Origin: Streptomyces spinosisporus
GTDB taxonomy: Bacteria > Actinomycetota > Actinomycetes > Streptomycetales > Streptomycetaceae
Direction: 5' to 3'
Length of the DNA stretch: 64,000 nucleotides
NCBI RefSeq assembly: GCF_022698145.1
Contig: NZ_JALDAX010000004.1
Span: forward strand, 62,001 to 126,000
Part shown: positions 49,596-58,324 of the stretch, piece after piece
Numbering within the stretch: the stretch's first letter is position 1
Layout of the letters: every line of letters begins with the position of its first letter
Made by a program: the position numbers and the translations under genes
The notes under the pieces: generated by a model
Database searches by the model: none
Told to the model about the DNA's origin: nothing
What the model saw: only the letters and a program-made list of their open reading frames with translations

Positions 49596-52058
49596 TCAGA
49601 CCGATCCGGGCCCGGGTATCTTTCCGGTCGTCCTCTGGTTGTCGCTCCGGCTCACCGTGCACACCGCCTCGGTGAAGCCGCGGTCCCAGTCGGTCTGGTC
49701 GGCGACCCAGCCGTAGACGATCCGCTCGGGTCCGGGCGCCCAGGTCGACTCGAATTTGTTGCTGCACAGCTTGTTCGCGTTGTCGACGCCCTTCTTGTAG
49801 CTCATTTTCCCGGGGGCCCGGACGGACCCTATGACCTGCTCGGTATGGGGTTTGCCGCAGTCGGTGAGCGGGGCCTTGTAACCGTCCTCGACTTCCTTGT
49901 AGTCCCAGCAGTCACCGACGCTCATCTGACCGACCCACAAATTCGAGCCCTCGTCCCGGAAACGGCCCACTTCGCCGCCGATCGCGGCATGCCGGCCCAG
50001 TACGAGACATGCCGTAGCGCTGTCGGCCGCGGCGAACCCCTCCTCGGTCGGCAGCAGGGCGTAGCCGCCCGCGTCGGGCAGGGCGTCGACGACCGCCGCG
50101 CTCTGGCTCGCGCAGCGCTTGGTGCCCTGGGCGCGCGCCTCGGCGTAGTCGGTCGCCGTGTCGAGCGCCACCACCTGGCCGTCCGGCCAGTCGTCGGCGC
50201 AGTCCACCACGCCGAGGTTCGGCGCCGACTTGAACGGTGTCCCGGACCAGACCGCCTTCACGCAGTCCCCGGTCTGCAGCGGCTTGCTGAGCCCGACCAC
50301 GTCGCCGTACGGCAGGACGGGACCGGTCGGCTTCGGGGACGCCGACGACACGCCCGCCGAGGGCTTCTTCTTCGTGGCCGCGCTGTTCTTCGAGTCGCTG
50401 TCGTCCCCGCCGGCCAGCGTGACCACACCCCAGGTGCCACCGGCGACGACGAGGACCGCGCCCACGACCAGCGCGACGATCGCCAGCCGCTTCCGGCGGG
50501 GCGACGGTGCGCCGGGCGGCGGCACCGGAATACCCGTCCCGGGCGCGGTCGGAGCCCCCGCGCTCCAGTGGCCGGCCGGGGCGCCGCCCCCGTACGGCGG
50601 CGGGGACGCGCTCCCCTGGCCGAGCGGCTGGGCACCGCCTCCGCCGTACGGCTGCGATGCGCCACCGCTGCCGTACGGCGAGCCCGGCTGCGCGTACGGG
50701 TTGGCCGGATCGGCGGGGCGCTGCGGGGCGGGCTGCCGCCACAGGTCGTACGCCGGTGAGCCGGGCGCCCCCGCGGGCGTGGCCGGTCCTGCGGCGCGGG
50801 CCCCCGGGGTGTCGGGCCCGCCGGGCGGAGTCTGCGGTGTCTGCGGCGTGTGGGGCGTCCCCGGCGGTGTGTGCGGGACGGGTGCCCCGGGGGGCGTGGG
50901 CGGCGCACCGGGCGTCTGCGCGGCGCCCGGCGGACCTGCGTGGGCGCCGAACCCTCCGCTCTCGCCACCGGCCGCTCCCTGCCCCGGTGCGGGGCCCGCT
51001 CCCGGCTGCGCCGCCGGTGTGCCCGGGCCCTCGGCGGACGCCGCCGCTCCGCCGAACGCCTCGGGCGGCGGTCCGAACGCGCGCGGCGGGAAGCCGTAGC
51101 CGCCTGCCGCCGATGCGTCCGATCCCGGCGGCGGGCCGTAGCCCCCCGCTGCCGCGCCCCACTCCGGCGCCCCGAACCCCGCACCCGCCGCGCCGCGCAC
51201 CACCCGCTCCAGGCCGCGCGCGACGGTCTCCGGCGAGGACCGGCGCACGGGATCCTTGACCAGCAACCCCTGCAGCACCGGCGCCAGTTCGCCCGCGCGC
51301 AGGCTCGGGGTGGGCTCCTCGCCGAGCAGGGCCGTGAGGGTGGCGTAGTCGCCGTTCCGGTCGAAGGGGCCGCGGCCCTCGACGGCGGCGTACAGCGTGG
51401 CGCCGAGGGAGAACAGGTCGGCGGCCGGGGTGGGCGGCTCGCCCCGCGCCCGCTCGGGGGCGAGATAGCCGGGCGTGCCGAGGATGCCGGCGGTGGCGGT
51501 GAGCCGGGGCTCGCGGGACTCGGGCTGCAGGGCGATGCCGTAGTCGGTGAGCAGCACGCGCGCGTACGGGTCGCCCGAAGCGTCGGACGCCAGAAGGATG
51601 TTGGCCGGTTTCACATCCCTGTGGAGGATGCCGATGCGGTGCCCCGCGGTGAGCGCGTCGAGGACGGCGAGCCCGATCCGGGCCACCTGGACGGGCGGCA
51701 GCGGGCCAGAGCGCCGTACGACCGCCTGGAGGTCGACCGCGTCCGGCACGTACTCCATGACGATCCAGGGCAGGCCCTCGTGCACCACCACGTCGTGGAC
51801 CGTCGCCACGTGCGGGTGGCCGCGCAGGCGGGCCGCGTGCCGGGCCTCGCTGCGGGCGCGGGCGATGCGCTGGGCGGGCTCGCTCGCGTCCACCGGCAGG
51901 TCCGGAAGCGCGATCTCCTTCAGGGCGACCTCGCAGGCCAGCTCCTCGTCGTGGGCGAGCCAGACCCGGCCCATGCCGCCCGCGCCGAGCGTCCGCAGCA
52001 GCCGGTACCGGCCGTTGATGACCCTGCCCTCGCCCTGGTCCGGCGTATCCCCCGCCAT
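49596..52058 (-). CDS. Membrane Ser/Thr protein kinase with extracellular cysteine domain
   Basis: An 820-residue Hanks-type kinase. Kinase domain 14-285: glycine loop LGAGGMGRVW, catalytic Lys in VALKEI (47), HRDVKPAN (146-153) and the metal motif DYG (172-174) in place of DFG. Residues 290-523 are a Pro/Gly/Ala-rich linker, 525-546 a membrane helix, and 551-820 an extracellular domain with at least six Cys, resembling the septum-formation type domain that often follows such kinases. No PASTA repeats, so it is not PknB. Signal unknown. ATG with GGGGGAGGCACG upstream. Confidence 0.93.
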   Translation of the reverse strand: MAGDTPDQGEGRVINGRYRLLRTLGAGGMGRVWLAHDEELACEVALKEIALPDLPVDASEPAQRIARARSEARHAARLRGHPHVATVHDVVVHEGLPWIVMEYVPDAVDLQAVVRRSGPLPPVQVARIGLAVLDALTAGHRIGILHRDVKPANILLASDASGDPYARVLLTDYGIALQPESREPRLTATAGILGTPGYLAPERARGEPPTPAADLFSLGATLYAAVEGRGPFDRNGDYATLTALLGEEPTPSLRAGELAPVLQGLLVKDPVRRSSPETVARGLERVVRGAAGAGFGAPEWGAAAGGYGPPPGSDASAAGGYGFPPRAFGPPPEAFGGAAASAEGPGTPAAQPGAGPAPGQGAAGGESGGFGAHAGPPGAAQTPGAPPTPPGAPVPHTPPGTPHTPQTPQTPPGGPDTPGARAAGPATPAGAPGSPAYDLWRQPAPQRPADPANPYAQPGSPYGSGGASQPYGGGGAQPLGQGSASPPPYGGGAPAGHWSAGAPTAPGTGIPVPPPGAPSPRRKRLAIVALVVGAVLVVAGGTWGVVTLAGGDDSDSKNSAATKKKPSAGVSSASPKPTGPVLPYGDVVGLSKPLQTGDCVKAVWSGTPFKSAPNLGVVDCADDWPDGQVVALDTATDYAEARAQGTKRCASQSAAVVDALPDAGGYALLPTEEGFAAADSATACLVLGRHAAIGGEVGRFRDEGSNLWVGQMSVGDCWDYKEVEDGYKAPLTDCGKPHTEQVIGSVRAPGKMSYKKGVDNANKLCSNKFESTWAPGPERIVYGWVADQTDWDRGFTEAVCTVSRSDNQRTTGKIPGPGSV

Positions 52059-52247
52059 CGTGCCTCCCCCGAGACAGCGCGCCTCCCCCGAGGACGCGTG
52101 GAACCTGTCTCTCGAAGGTAGCCTCGCACGTGCCACTGACAGGAGCCCTTTTCGGTACCAATACCGTCATGAGCGGACACATGGTCACCTATAGGCACCA
52201 AGAGGACTCAGGCGTACGGAATCACCCCAGCCGTCGCCCCGAGGCCC

Positions 52248-53810
52248 TCACGCGGGCTCGATGAACCCCTGCTCCACCAGCAGCCTGATCTGCGCCGGGG
52301 TGCGGTCGCGCAGCAACACCGGGTCCTCGCCCATCAGTTGGGCGATCGCGTCCAGGATGCGGCCCGCGCTCAGCGAGCCGTCGCAGACGCCCGCGAAGCC
52401 CGCGCCGACCGTGTCCACCTTGGTGGCGCGGCGCATGCCGCGGTGCTGCCGCAGCACCACGTGCTCCGGGTCCTCGGCGCCGGGCAGCCCGACCTGCTCC
52501 TGGACGATCTCGGCGGCGAGCCTGAAGTGCCCCTCCAGCAGCGCCGCGTCGTCGTGCGCCCGCAGATAGTCGAGGCGGTCGAAGTGCGCCCGCACCGTCT
52601 CGCCCAGCGGCTGCTCGACCGGGTGCGGCCACTCCTCCACGGTGATCGAGGGCACCGCGGCCCCCGTCCGGCGCAGGGTGATCCAGCCGAACCCGACGGC
52701 CCTGACCTTGCGCGCCTCGAACTCGTCCAGCCATGCGTCGTAGCGCGCCGCGTACTCGGCCGGGTCCCCGCGGTGGTCGCCGGCGTCCCTGAGCCACAGC
52801 TCCGCGTACTGCGTGACGTCCTGCACCTCGCGCTGCACGATCCAGGCGTCGCAGCCGCGCGGCACCCAGGACCTGAGCCGGTCCTGCCAGTCCTCCCCCT
52901 CCACGTGCTGCCAGTTGGCGAGGAACTGCGCGAACCCGCCCTCGCCGAGGCGCTCGCCCGCACCTTGAACGATCGACCGGCACAGATCGTCCCCGCCCAT
53001 CCCGCCGTCGCGATACGTCAGCCGGGCGCCCGGCGAGATCACGAAGGGCGGGTTCGACACGATCAGGTCGTACGTCTCGTCCTCGCGCAGCGGCTCGAAG
53101 AGCGAGCCCTCGCGCAGGTCGGCCGCGGGGGCGCCGGACAACGCCAGCGTGAGGGCGGTGATGTGCAGCGCGCGCGGGTTGAGGTCGGTCGCCGTCACGC
53201 GCGTGGCGTGCTGTGCGGCGTGCAGTGCCTGGATCCCGGAGCCGGTGCCGATGTCGAGTGCGGCGGAGACGGGCCGGCGCACGGTGATGCCCGCGAGCGT
53301 CGTGGAGGCACCGCCGACACCGAGGACGACGCCCTCCTCACGGCTGCCGATCCCGCCGGCGCCACCGACGGCGCACCCGAGGTCGGAGACGATGAACCAG
53401 TCCTCGCCGCCGGGCCCGCCGTAGGGCCGAACGTCCACGCTCGCCGCGATCTCGTCCTTGCCCGCGGGCACCAGCCACCCGCTCTCCAGACACGCCTCGA
53501 CGGGCAGAACGCCCGCCACGCGCGCGTGCGGCACCGGCTGCTGCAGCAGGAAGAGCCGTACGAGCACTTCCAGCGGTGTGTCGCCGCGGGTCGCCCTGAG
53601 GGCGGGCACGGTCTCGCTGCGCGCGAGCGCCGCGTACGCGGGGGCGCCGAGCAGCTCGAGCAGCCCGTCGGCGGTGAAGGACGCCGCGAGCAGGGCGTCC
53701 CGCAGACGCGCGGCGACGTCGGACGGGCCGGAGGCGTCGGACCGGCCGGAGGCGTCGGACCGGCCGGAGGCGGGGGCGGCGGGCAGGGCAGGCAGGCCTG
53801 AGGTACTCAC
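52248..53810 (-). CDS. Class I SAM-dependent methyltransferase (N6-type)
   Basis: A 520-residue protein. SAM-binding motif I DIGTGSGIQALHAAQ near residue 190, then VTATDLNPRALHITALTLALSG and the catalytic NPPF in YDLIVSNPPFVISPG, the signature of N6-adenine or glutamine methyltransferases. The N- and C-terminal extensions are actinobacterial domains I do not know by function. GTG start. The N-terminus contains three DASGRS-type repeats from an 18-bp DNA triplication (53718-53771). Target unknown: nucleic acid or protein. Confidence 0.88.
   Translation of the reverse strand: MSTSGLPALPAAPASGRSDASGRSDASGPSDVAARLRDALLAASFTADGLLELLGAPAYAALARSETVPALRATRGDTPLEVLVRLFLLQQPVPHARVAGVLPVEACLESGWLVPAGKDEIAASVDVRPYGGPGGEDWFIVSDLGCAVGGAGGIGSREEGVVLGVGGASTTLAGITVRRPVSAALDIGTGSGIQALHAAQHATRVTATDLNPRALHITALTLALSGAPAADLREGSLFEPLREDETYDLIVSNPPFVISPGARLTYRDGGMGGDDLCRSIVQGAGERLGEGGFAQFLANWQHVEGEDWQDRLRSWVPRGCDAWIVQREVQDVTQYAELWLRDAGDHRGDPAEYAARYDAWLDEFEARKVRAVGFGWITLRRTGAAVPSITVEEWPHPVEQPLGETVRAHFDRLDYLRAHDDAALLEGHFRLAAEIVQEQVGLPGAEDPEHVVLRQHRGMRRATKVDTVGAGFAGVCDGSLSAGRILDAIAQLMGEDPVLLRDRTPAQIRLLVEQGFIEPA
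53718..53771 (-). repeat. Three tandem 18-bp repeats in the methyltransferase N-terminus
   Basis: Units at 53718-53735, 53736-53753 and 53754-53771; two are identical and one differs by one base (GTCGGACGGGCCGGAGGC against GTCGGACCGGCCGGAGGC). In frame they encode DASGPS/DASGRS units, so the copy number can change without a frameshift. Confidence 0.85.
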
Positions 53811-53862
53811 GCCCCCATTGTGGCGGGGACGGAGGGCCGCCTGCAGCTCCTGGCCCCTGTCG

Positions 53863-54435
53863 TCAGCTCGCGGTCGCGGGAGCCGAGGCGGAGGCGCTCT
53901 TGCAGCTCTCCTGCTTCGCCATCGCCTTGCCGACGTCGCCCTCCTCGAGGGTCTTCAGCGCGTCGTTCCCGCTCTTGCTCAGCTTGTCCAGCGAGGTCGC
54001 GATGTCCTTGAGGCCGTCGGCGAACTTCGCCTGGTCCTTGGTCTCCAGCTTGTCGACCTGGGTCTTGAGCGAGGCGTACGAGGCGGAGATGTCGTTGAGC
54101 TCCTTGACGGCGTCCTTCTGCTTCTTCTCGCCGCCGTCGACGGCGGGCGCACCGGCGTTCTGCACGGCGGCACCGATCGCCTTGTAAGCGTCGGACATGT
54201 CCTGGAAGGCCTGCGCGTCGGTCTTCTGCACGTCCGCCGGCGCGCTGTTGTCCGAGGTCTGCTTCTGGATCGCGGCGTTGGCGGCCTCGATCTTCTTGGC
54301 CTGCGGCTGCACCGCGTCGCAGACCTGCTTGGCCCAGGCATCCAGCTTGTCGTTGCCGTCGTCGCTGCTGCATCCCGACAGCGCCAGTACCAGTACCGCA
54401 CCGCCGGACAGTGCGGCCGCGAGCTTCTTGTTCAC
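53863..54435 (-). CDS. Small secreted lipoprotein, helical
   Basis: A 190-residue lipoprotein precursor: short signal NKKLAAALSGGAVLVLALSGC with lipobox LSGC near residue 22, followed by a mostly alpha-helical domain with long polar helices (AWAKQVCDAVQPQAKKIEAANAA..., ELNDISASYASLKTQVDKLE) and two cysteines. I do not recognise the family. GTG at 54435 with AAGGGA 9 bases upstream. It lies between hppA and the methyltransferase gene on the same strand, after the hppA terminator. Confidence 0.85.
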   Translation of the reverse strand: MNKKLAAALSGGAVLVLALSGCSSDDGNDKLDAWAKQVCDAVQPQAKKIEAANAAIQKQTSDNSAPADVQKTDAQAFQDMSDAYKAIGAAVQNAGAPAVDGGEKKQKDAVKELNDISASYASLKTQVDKLETKDQAKFADGLKDIATSLDKLSKSGNDALKTLEEGDVGKAMAKQESCKSASASAPATAS

Positions 54436-54581
54436 CGGATTGGTCCCTTCCATGGCTCTCGGCCCCGGAACATACACGGCGCCCGCACGACAACCGCACG
54501 TCCGGCATCCGGGAAGTACCGCTTTGAAGCCATTTGCACCAGGCGAGAGAAGGCTCACGATGGGAGTGTGAACGCACGAGA

Positions 54582-54617
54582 CGGGCGGGAGACGCGTCAA
54601 TACGCGTCTCCCGCCCG
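54582..54617 (-). terminator. Terminator of hppA
   Basis: Arms 54582-54597 and 54602-54617 pair over 16 bp (CGGGCGGGAGACGCGT and its complement) with a 4-base loop CAAT. It lies 29 bases beyond the hppA stop. Confidence 0.88.
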
Positions 54618-54645
54618 CTTCTTGAGCCAGGCCGACCGATGCCGC

Positions 54646-57054
54646 CTACGAAACCACCGCGGGATCCGCCGAGTTGTTGGCCACCCTGTCGGCGCCTCCC
54701 TCGTCGCCCACGGCGATACCGCGCCGCTTGGAGACGTAGACCGCCCCGACGATGACCAGCAGCGCGAGGACCGCGATCAGGATCCGTACGCCGACACTCT
54801 TGTCGTCGCCGTAGCTGAACTTGATCACCGCGGGTGCGATGAGCAGCGACACCAGGTTCATCACCTTCAGCAGCGGGTTGATCGCGGGGCCCGCGGTGTC
54901 CTTGAAGGGGTCGCCGACCGTGTCGCCGATCACCGTGGCCGCATGGGCCTCACTGCCCTTGCCGCCGTGGTGACCGTCCTCGACCAGCTTCTTGGCGTTG
55001 TCCCAGGCGCCACCGGAGTTGGCGAGGAACACGGCCATCAGCGTGCCCGTGCCGATCGCGCCGGCCAGATAGGAACCGAGCGCTCCGACACCGAGCGTGA
55101 ACCCGATGAAGATGGGCGCCATGACCGCCAGCAGACCTGGTGTCGTGAGCTCCCTGAGGGCGTCCTTGGTGCAGATGTCGACGACCTTGCCGTACTCCGG
55201 CTTCTCCGAGAAGTCCATGATCCCGGGCTTCTCGCGGAACTGCCGGCGCACCTCGTAGACCACCGATCCCGCCGACCGCGACACCGCGTTGATCGCCAGC
55301 CCCGAGAAGAGGAAGACGACCGCCGCGCCCGCGACGAGACCGACGAGGTTGTTGGGCTGCGAGATGTCCATCATCAGGTTCATCGGTGCGCCCGGTCCGG
55401 ACAGCTTCTCGCCGACGTCCTGCGCGCCGGTCGTGATCGCGTCACGGTACGACCCGAAGAGCGCCGACGCCGCCAGGACGGCGGTGGCGATGGCGATGCC
55501 CTTGGTGATGGCCTTGGTGGTGTTGCCGACCGCGTCCAGGTTGGTGAGCACCTGCGCGCCCGCCCCCTCGACGTCGCCGGACATCTCGGCGATGCCCTGC
55601 GCGTTGTCGGAGACCGGTCCGAAGGTGTCCATCGCGACGATCACGCCGACCGTGGTGAGCAGGCCGGTGCCGGCCAGCGCCACCGCGAACAGTGCGAGCA
55701 TGATCGACGTACCGCCGAGCAGGAACGCCCCGTAGACGCCGAGGCCGATCAGCAGGGCGGTGTAGACGGCCGATTCCAGACCGATCGAGATACCGGCGAG
55801 GACGACGGTGGCCGGGCCGGTCAGCGAGGTCTTGCCGATGTCCTTGACGGGACGGCGGTTGGTCTCGGTGAAGTAGCCGGTCAGCTGCTGGATGACGGCG
55901 GCCAGCAGGATGCCGATGGCCACGGCGACGAGCGCGAGGATCCGCGGATCGCCGTCCTTGCCGCTGATCGCGGCATCGGTGACGCCGTCCAGGTCCGAGT
56001 ACTTCGACGGGAGATAGACGAAGACCGCGACGGCCACCAGCACGAGTGAGATCACCGCGGAGATGAAGAACCCGCGGTTGATCGCGGACATGCCGCTGCG
56101 GTCGGCGCGGCGCGGGGCCACGGCGAAGATGCCGATCATCGCCGTGATCACGCCGATCGCGGGCACGAGCAGCGGGAAGGCCAGTCCGGAGTCGCCGAAC
56201 GCCACCTTGCCGAGGATCAGCGCGGCGACCAGGGTCACGGCGTACGACTCGAAGAGGTCGGCCGCCATACCCGCGCAGTCGCCGACGTTGTCGCCCACGT
56301 TGTCGGCGATGGTCGCGGCATTGCGTGGATCATCCTCCGGGATGCCCTGCTCGACCTTTCCGACCAGGTCGGCGCCGACGTCGGCGGCCTTGGTGAAGAT
56401 GCCGCCGCCGACACGCATGAACATCGCGATCAGAGCGGCGCCGAGGCCGAAGCCTTCGAGCACTTTCGGCGCGTCGGCCGCGTACACCAGCACCACGCAG
56501 GAGGCGCCCAGCAGACCGAGCCCCACTGTGAACATGCCGACGACGCCGCCCGTGCGGAAAGCGATCTTCATGGCTTTGTGCGAGACGGCGGTGAGATCCT
56601 TTTCGGGCTCACCTTCCGCGGGAGTCGCTTCCCGGGCCGCCGCGGTGACACGGACATTGCTGCGCACGGCGAGCCACATGCCGATATAGCCGGTGGCCGC
56701 CGAGAACGCCGCGCCGATCAAAAAGAAGATCGATCGCCCGGCGCGCTGATTCCAGTCGTCCGCAGGAAGCAGCATGAGCAGGAAGAACACGACGACGGCG
56801 AATACGCCGAGCGTGCGCAGCTGCCGGGCCAGATAGGCGTTGGCGCCTTCCTGGACCGCCGCCGCGATCTTTTTCATGCTGTCGGTGCCCTCGCCCGCCG
56901 CGAGTACCTGGCGCACCAGGACACCTGCGACCACGAGCGCGGCCAGCGCGACGACTCCGATGATCATCACCATGATCCGGTTGTCGTCTGTCAGCACTGC
57001 CGCTGCGAGGTTAGTGGGGTGGTCCAACTGATGAGGGGTAGAAAGCCCCGCCAT
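54646..57054 (-). CDS. hppA: Membrane proton-translocating pyrophosphatase (K+-independent type)
   Basis: An 802-residue membrane pump with about 16 helices that couples pyrophosphate hydrolysis to H+ export. Catalytic motifs: DVGADLVGKVE, DNVGDNVGDCAGMAADLFE and the C-terminal NSGGAWDNAKKLVEDG and GDTVGDPFKDTAGPAINPLLK. The selectivity position reads GNTTKA: Lys after GNTT is the mark of the K+-independent class. The ATG has AAGGAGG 5 bases upstream, and a -10-like TACAAT lies at 57097-57102. It complements the cytosolic Ppa also encoded in this window. Confidence 0.97.
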   Translation of the reverse strand: MAGLSTPHQLDHPTNLAAAVLTDDNRIMVMIIGVVALAALVVAGVLVRQVLAAGEGTDSMKKIAAAVQEGANAYLARQLRTLGVFAVVVFFLLMLLPADDWNQRAGRSIFFLIGAAFSAATGYIGMWLAVRSNVRVTAAAREATPAEGEPEKDLTAVSHKAMKIAFRTGGVVGMFTVGLGLLGASCVVLVYAADAPKVLEGFGLGAALIAMFMRVGGGIFTKAADVGADLVGKVEQGIPEDDPRNAATIADNVGDNVGDCAGMAADLFESYAVTLVAALILGKVAFGDSGLAFPLLVPAIGVITAMIGIFAVAPRRADRSGMSAINRGFFISAVISLVLVAVAVFVYLPSKYSDLDGVTDAAISGKDGDPRILALVAVAIGILLAAVIQQLTGYFTETNRRPVKDIGKTSLTGPATVVLAGISIGLESAVYTALLIGLGVYGAFLLGGTSIMLALFAVALAGTGLLTTVGVIVAMDTFGPVSDNAQGIAEMSGDVEGAGAQVLTNLDAVGNTTKAITKGIAIATAVLAASALFGSYRDAITTGAQDVGEKLSGPGAPMNLMMDISQPNNLVGLVAGAAVVFLFSGLAINAVSRSAGSVVYEVRRQFREKPGIMDFSEKPEYGKVVDICTKDALRELTTPGLLAVMAPIFIGFTLGVGALGSYLAGAIGTGTLMAVFLANSGGAWDNAKKLVEDGHHGGKGSEAHAATVIGDTVGDPFKDTAGPAINPLLKVMNLVSLLIAPAVIKFSYGDDKSVGVRILIAVLALLVIVGAVYVSKRRGIAVGDEGGADRVANNSADPAVVS

Positions 57055-57096
57055 TCGTCCTCCTTGACGCTTGGGCTGAGCTCAAGATGTGGACGG

Positions 57097-57102
57097 ATTG
57101 TA
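57097..57102 (-). promoter_or_regulatory. Likely -10 of hppA in an AT-rich leader
   Basis: TACAAT on the minus strand, 43 bases before the hppA ATG, close to the TANNNT consensus. A convincing -35 at 17-18 bp is not seen (TGTTTT is the best). The region 57100-57300 is unusually AT-rich for this genome and contains short dyads such as CGTGAA-TTCC-TTCACG. Confidence 0.45.
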
Positions 57103-57303
57103 GGTACCGCGACCTGATCAAAACAGTCCGCGGTAAGCGGAATTAGCCTTCACATGCTCTTCAGCAAATGATCGACATCACGTCACAGAACCCGAAAGAG
57201 GTAATGCCCCAAAGGCATTGACGCCTGAATTTGCCCTTGATCAAATTATCGGGCGATTGATCGTGAATTCCTTCACGAATTCGCGGGAACGTCCGGAAAC
57301 GCA

Positions 57304-57332
57304 TCGAGGGCCCTGCTCAGCAGGGCCCTCGA
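57304..57332 (-). terminator. Hairpin after the bldG operon
   Basis: A 29-base near-perfect palindrome: TCGAGGGCCCTGCT, one base, then its complement. It lies 21 bases beyond the anti-sigma stop and probably ends the bldG-anti-sigma transcript. Confidence 0.8.
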
Positions 57333-57352
57333 CGGTGCTACGAGCGGTGCGG

Positions 57353-57784
57353 TCAGGCGAGCGCCGCGGCGGGCGGTGTGGTCGGCCAGGTCATCCGGAT
57401 CTGACCGCCGTGCTCCCCTGCGGTGACCTCGACGTCGTCGACGAGACCGCTGATGACCGCGAGGCCCATCTCGTCCTCCTCGGTCTCCACGTCGTCGCCG
57501 GCCGATCCCGGCGCCCGGTCCCCGGGAGCCGAGCGCGGTGCCTCGTCGCCGACCTCGATGGAGAACTGCTTCTCCTCCTCGACCAACTGAACCTTCACGG
57601 GCGCCGTGATCCCGGCGTTCTGGTGCAGTCCGACGGCACGGGTGCAGGCCTCGCCGACGGCGAGTCTCACCTCGTCGAGGACGGCCTCGTCCACTCCGGC
57701 CCTGCGCGCCACCGCTGCCGCCACCAGCCGGGCGGTCCTGACGTGCTCGGGCAGCGCGCTGAAGCGGAGTTCAACGGTGGCCAT
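57353..57784 (-). CDS. Anti-sigma factor (RsbW/SpoIIAB-like), BldG partner
   Basis: A 143-residue HATPase-type anti-sigma factor. N box: DEVRLAVGEACTRAVGLHQNAG (about 37-58); a G1-like DEMGLAVISGLVDDVEV near 107 follows an acidic, disordered loop. It lies 117 bp downstream of bldG in the same orientation, the arrangement known from S. coelicolor (SCO3548-3549), where this protein binds BldG. Role: sequester a sigma factor until unphosphorylated BldG displaces it. ATG with GAGGGGG upstream. Confidence 0.93.
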   Translation of the reverse strand: MATVELRFSALPEHVRTARLVAAAVARRAGVDEAVLDEVRLAVGEACTRAVGLHQNAGITAPVKVQLVEEEKQFSIEVGDEAPRSAPGDRAPGSAGDDVETEEDEMGLAVISGLVDDVEVTAGEHGGQIRMTWPTTPPAAALA

Positions 57785-57901
57785 GCATCCCCCTCAGACT
57801 TCGGGCGTGCTGTCGGGGGGCCGGACCGCCGAAAGCCCGGACCCCCTGTTCGTACTTCTTCCGTCCCGGGAGCGGTCCTTTCCCGCTCCGTGGGGCGGTG
57901 G

Positions 57902-58243
57902 TCAGTCGGTGGCCGCCACCGCTTCCTCGACCGAGGTGTGGATCGGGAACACCTTGGTGAGGCCGGTGATGCGGAAGATCTTCAGAATGCGCTCCTGGTT
58001 GCACACCAGACGCAGCGAGCCCTCATGGGCGCGCACGCGCTTCAGGCCGCCGACCAGCACGCCGAGCCCGGTGGAGTCGAGGAAGTCCACGCCCTCCATG
58101 TCGACGACGAGGTGGAAACTCCCGTCGTTCACCAGCTCGACCAGCTGCTCGCGCAGCTTGGGCGCGGTATATACATCGATTTCGCCACCGACCTCGACGA
58201 CCGTACGATCGCCGACGGTACGAGTCGACAGGGACAGGTCCAC
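57902..58243 (-). CDS. bldG: BldG, STAS-domain anti-anti-sigma factor
   Basis: 113 residues, the exact BldG length. STAS fold with [23 protein letters not shown] and the phosphoacceptor in [16 protein letters not shown]: Ser57, the known phosphorylation site. BldG is needed for aerial growth and antibiotic production in Streptomyces and acts by partner switching with anti-sigma factors such as the one downstream. GTG start with GGAGG four bases upstream. Divergent from the helicase gene. Confidence 0.97.
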
Positions 58244-58324
58244 GGATCCTCCAGCACCTTGCTATCGAGCGGTCGTTCCTCGGGACATCTCGGCTTCCGC
58301 CCCCGGAACGGTTCGCCAGCCGCG

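Noticed and set aside
57100..57300. Riboswitch or small RNA in the AT-rich hppA leader region
   Set aside because: Only short dyads are seen and no known riboswitch core could be recognised by eye; base composition alone is not enough.
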